Assembly (NCBI GenBank): GCA_023266715.1
Contig: JAHFPK010000128.1
Coordinates: 1-7,755 of the forward strand
Source: Hyphomicrobiales bacterium
Lineage (GTDB): Bacteria; Pseudomonadota; Alphaproteobacteria; Rhizobiales; Aestuariivirgaceae
DNA: 7,755 bases
Reading direction: 5' to 3'
Shown: one piece after another, positions 6,556 to 7,755 of the stretch
Numbering within the stretch: position 1 is the stretch's first letter
Layout of the letters: every line of letters begins with the position of its first letter
Notes under the pieces: model-generated
Database searches by the model: none
Seen by the model: the letters and a program-made list of their open reading frames with translations, nothing else
Told to the model about the DNA's origin: nothing
Program-made: the position numbers and the translations under genes

Positions 6556-6652
6556 GTCTGGGTATCCCCATTCTGAACTTCCAACACTGAATTCTCCGTG
6601 AATACTGTGGTCATGCTGGTGTCAGGGAGTTGGTAAAGGACTGGTTAATGTT

Positions 6653-6693
6653 GGCCTTGATGCAACGGGGCAGATCGCCGGGCTGTTTTGAGC
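6653..6693 (+). repeat. 41-bp direct repeat, copy 2 (displaced copy of the fhs 3' end)
   Basis: A second copy of the fhs tail, still readable as GLDATGQIAGLF followed by TGA. One residue has changed (Lys to Thr), and the penultimate difference is silent (TTC to TTT). It lies in the short intergenic space between the cyclic-nucleotide-binding gene and the dehydrogenase gene, and no fhs-like sequence precedes it. Its spacing from copy 1 is 541 bp. Confidence 0.95.
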
Positions 6694-6738
6694 TATAACG
6701 CCTTACCTGTGCTGGGGAGCATGACGACGAGGTAAGAG

Positions 6739-7755
6739 ATGCTGCTCAAAGGTCTGTTCGCTTTCGCAGGCGTTCTTGGTGCCGCCGTGGCCATTTCCTG
6801 GTGGCAGATCGGCTCATTCAACGGGCCGCTGCGGCCACCACCACGGGACCAATGGGAAATTTTGCTCCGTGAACGGATTAAATTGCCGGATGGCTACCGG
6901 CTGGAGATTTTTGCGCGCGATCTCGGACGGCTCCGCCTGATGCAAATGACTGATAATGGCGATCTCATCGTCTCGGGGTACCGCGATGGCAACATCCTGC
7001 TGGTGAAAGCCGATGGCGATGGCGACGGGCGCAGCGACTGGCAGGGAATTTTGCGCGAAGGTCTCAACCAGTCCCATGGCCTGTCGCTTGAAGGGCGCAG
7101 GCTTTATGTTGCCGAAGAGCAGGGCGTGGTGAGTTATGATTTCGATGGTGCGAAGCTCGACAATGAGCGTGTGATTCTTGAAGGCATCCCAGGGGGAGAC
7201 GGACACTCATCACGCACCCTCAAGCACGGGCCTGATGGGTTCCTGTATCTGTCGATTGGTTCAAGCTGCAATGCCTGTATCGAGAAACATCCTTGGCGCG
7301 CGGCGATGCTGCGTTTCAAGGAGGGTGAAGCGCCGGAGCTATTCGCTTCAGGTTTGCGCAACACGGTGGGCTTTGACTGGCAGCCGGGCACGGGCGCGCT
7401 TTTTGGTGTCGACAATGGCCGTGACAATCTCGGTGACGATGTTCCCGATGACGAGGTGAACCGCATCGAGGCGGGCAAACATTATGGCTGGCCCTATGTA
7501 CATGGCACCGAAGTGAAGGATCCAGAACTCTATGCCGCCATGCCAGCGGGACTTGCCCCGGTTCCGCCGGTGCTTGGTCTTGGCGCCCATGTGGCGCCGC
7601 TTTCAATCAAGTTTCTCAAGAATCAGTCCGATCCGGCGCTGAATGGCGCGGCGCTGGTGGCCGAACACGGGTCGTGGAACCGGTCCTTGAAAGTGGGCTA
7701 CCGAATCATCCGGTTGAAATTTGCGGGCGAATCGGTGCGCGAAGAGGTGTTTATG
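6739..7755 (+). CDS. PQQ-dependent sugar (sorbosone-type) dehydrogenase, N-terminal 339 residues (runs off window)
   Basis: The frame is open from ATG 6739 to the window edge. The N-terminus has one Lys and then a hydrophobic run (LFAFAGVLGAAVAISWW, about 6-22), either a signal peptide (possible cut after AVA, residue 18) or a membrane anchor, so it should work outside the cytoplasm. The rest is a six-bladed beta-propeller of the glucose/sorbosone dehydrogenase family, which oxidises sugars with bound PQQ. Family motifs: ADGDGDGRSDW (91-101), NQSHGLSL with H114 as the likely catalytic His, HSSRTLKHGPDGFLYLSIGSSCNAC (156-180) with Cys 177 and 180, the SGLRNTVGFDW motif, VDNGRDNLGDDVPDDEVNRI, KHYGWPY, HVAPLSIKF, and AEHGSWNRS near residue 308. 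GAGGT at 6729-6733 lies 5 nt before the ATG. The substrate is not predictable, and no PQQ synthesis gene or cytochrome partner is visible in the window. Only the last blade or so and the C-terminus are missing. Confidence 0.9.
   Translation, partial: MLLKGLFAFAGVLGAAVAISWWQIGSFNGPLRPPPRDQWEILLRERIKLPDGYRLEIFARDLGRLRLMQMTDNGDLIVSGYRDGNILLVKADGDGDGRSDWQGILREGLNQSHGLSLEGRRLYVAEEQGVVSYDFDGAKLDNERVILEGIPGGDGHSSRTLKHGPDGFLYLSIGSSCNACIEKHPWRAAMLRFKEGEAPELFASGLRNTVGFDWQPGTGALFGVDNGRDNLGDDVPDDEVNRIEAGKHYGWPYVHGTEVKDPELYAAMPAGLAPVPPVLGLGAHVAPLSIKFLKNQSDPALNGAALVAEHGSWNRSLKVGYRIIRLKFAGESVREEVFM

Larger units (their letters stand above)
6153..6652. other. 500-bp segment bracketed by the fhs-end direct repeats
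   Basis: Exactly 500 bp lie between the two repeat copies. The segment contains the whole cyclic-nucleotide-binding gene (minus strand) and about 100 bp upstream of it, and nothing else recognisable. Gene-end repeats around foreign DNA are the known outcome of site-specific integration at a gene's 3' end, but no integrase or transposase is here. Whether this is an insertion, a deletion remnant of a larger element, or a local duplication is inference. Confidence 0.35.

Noticed and set aside
6545..6571. ATG 6571 as start of the cyclic-nucleotide-binding gene
   Set aside because: It would place the perfect AGGAGG inside the coding region and has only a weak GGAAG upstream. GTG 6544 is preferred, though not proven.
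6694..6699. TATAAC as a -10 box for the dehydrogenase gene
   Set aside because: No acceptable -35 element lies 16-18 bp upstream; the sequence there is the fhs-end repeat.
6721..6735. Four-codon ATG...TAA frame just before the dehydrogenase gene
   Set aside because: It is too short to support as a leader peptide. Its bases also form the ribosome binding site of the real gene.

Overview
The window reads as chromosomal DNA of an alphaproteobacterium, most likely of the Hyphomicrobiales/Rhizobiales type. This is judged from the moderately high GC content, the protein flavour (PAS-GGDEF-EAL regulator, PQQ-dependent sorbosone-type dehydrogenase, stand-alone cyclic-nucleotide-binding protein, formate-tetrahydrofolate ligase) and codon use. 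That placement is an inference; no rRNA or other marker gene is present. I see no tRNA, rRNA, CRISPR array, transposase or integrase.

Layout. Three genes on the minus strand fill the left half. They are the 5' part of a DJ-1/PfpI-family gene (1-435, cut by the window edge), a PAS-GGDEF-EAL cyclic-di-GMP protein with a ruined GGDEF motif and an apparently intact EAL site (556-2583, TTG start), and a cytoplasmic YwrD-type gamma-glutamyltransferase/glutathione hydrolase (2702-4279). A 191-bp divergent intergenic region with two neighbouring inverted repeats separates the last of these from a plus-strand formate-tetrahydrofolate ligase gene, fhs (4471-6150). Convergent to fhs, with only 10 bp between the stop codons, is a small gene for a lone cyclic-nucleotide-binding domain without a DNA-binding domain (6161-6544, probable GTG start). 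After a short gap, a plus-strand gene for an exported PQQ-dependent sugar (sorbosone-type) dehydrogenase begins at 6739 and runs off the right edge. Two of these genes, the first and the last, are partial at the window ends.

The most unusual signal is a 41-bp near-perfect direct repeat (38/41 identical). The last 13 codons of fhs plus the stop codon (6112-6152) occur again at 6653-6693, in the intergenic region upstream of the dehydrogenase. The second copy keeps the reading frame and the stop. The two copies bracket exactly 500 bp holding the lone cyclic-nucleotide-binding gene. That arrangement resembles the footprint of something inserted at, or duplicated from, the 3' end of fhs, although no recombinase is visible.

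Functionally the genes do not form one obvious pathway. fhs supplies 10-formyl-tetrahydrofolate from formate, the transferase acts on glutathione or related gamma-glutamyl compounds, and the dehydrogenase oxidises a sugar or aldose outside the cytoplasm. The EAL protein and the cyclic-nucleotide-binding protein are signalling components whose partners are not in the window.
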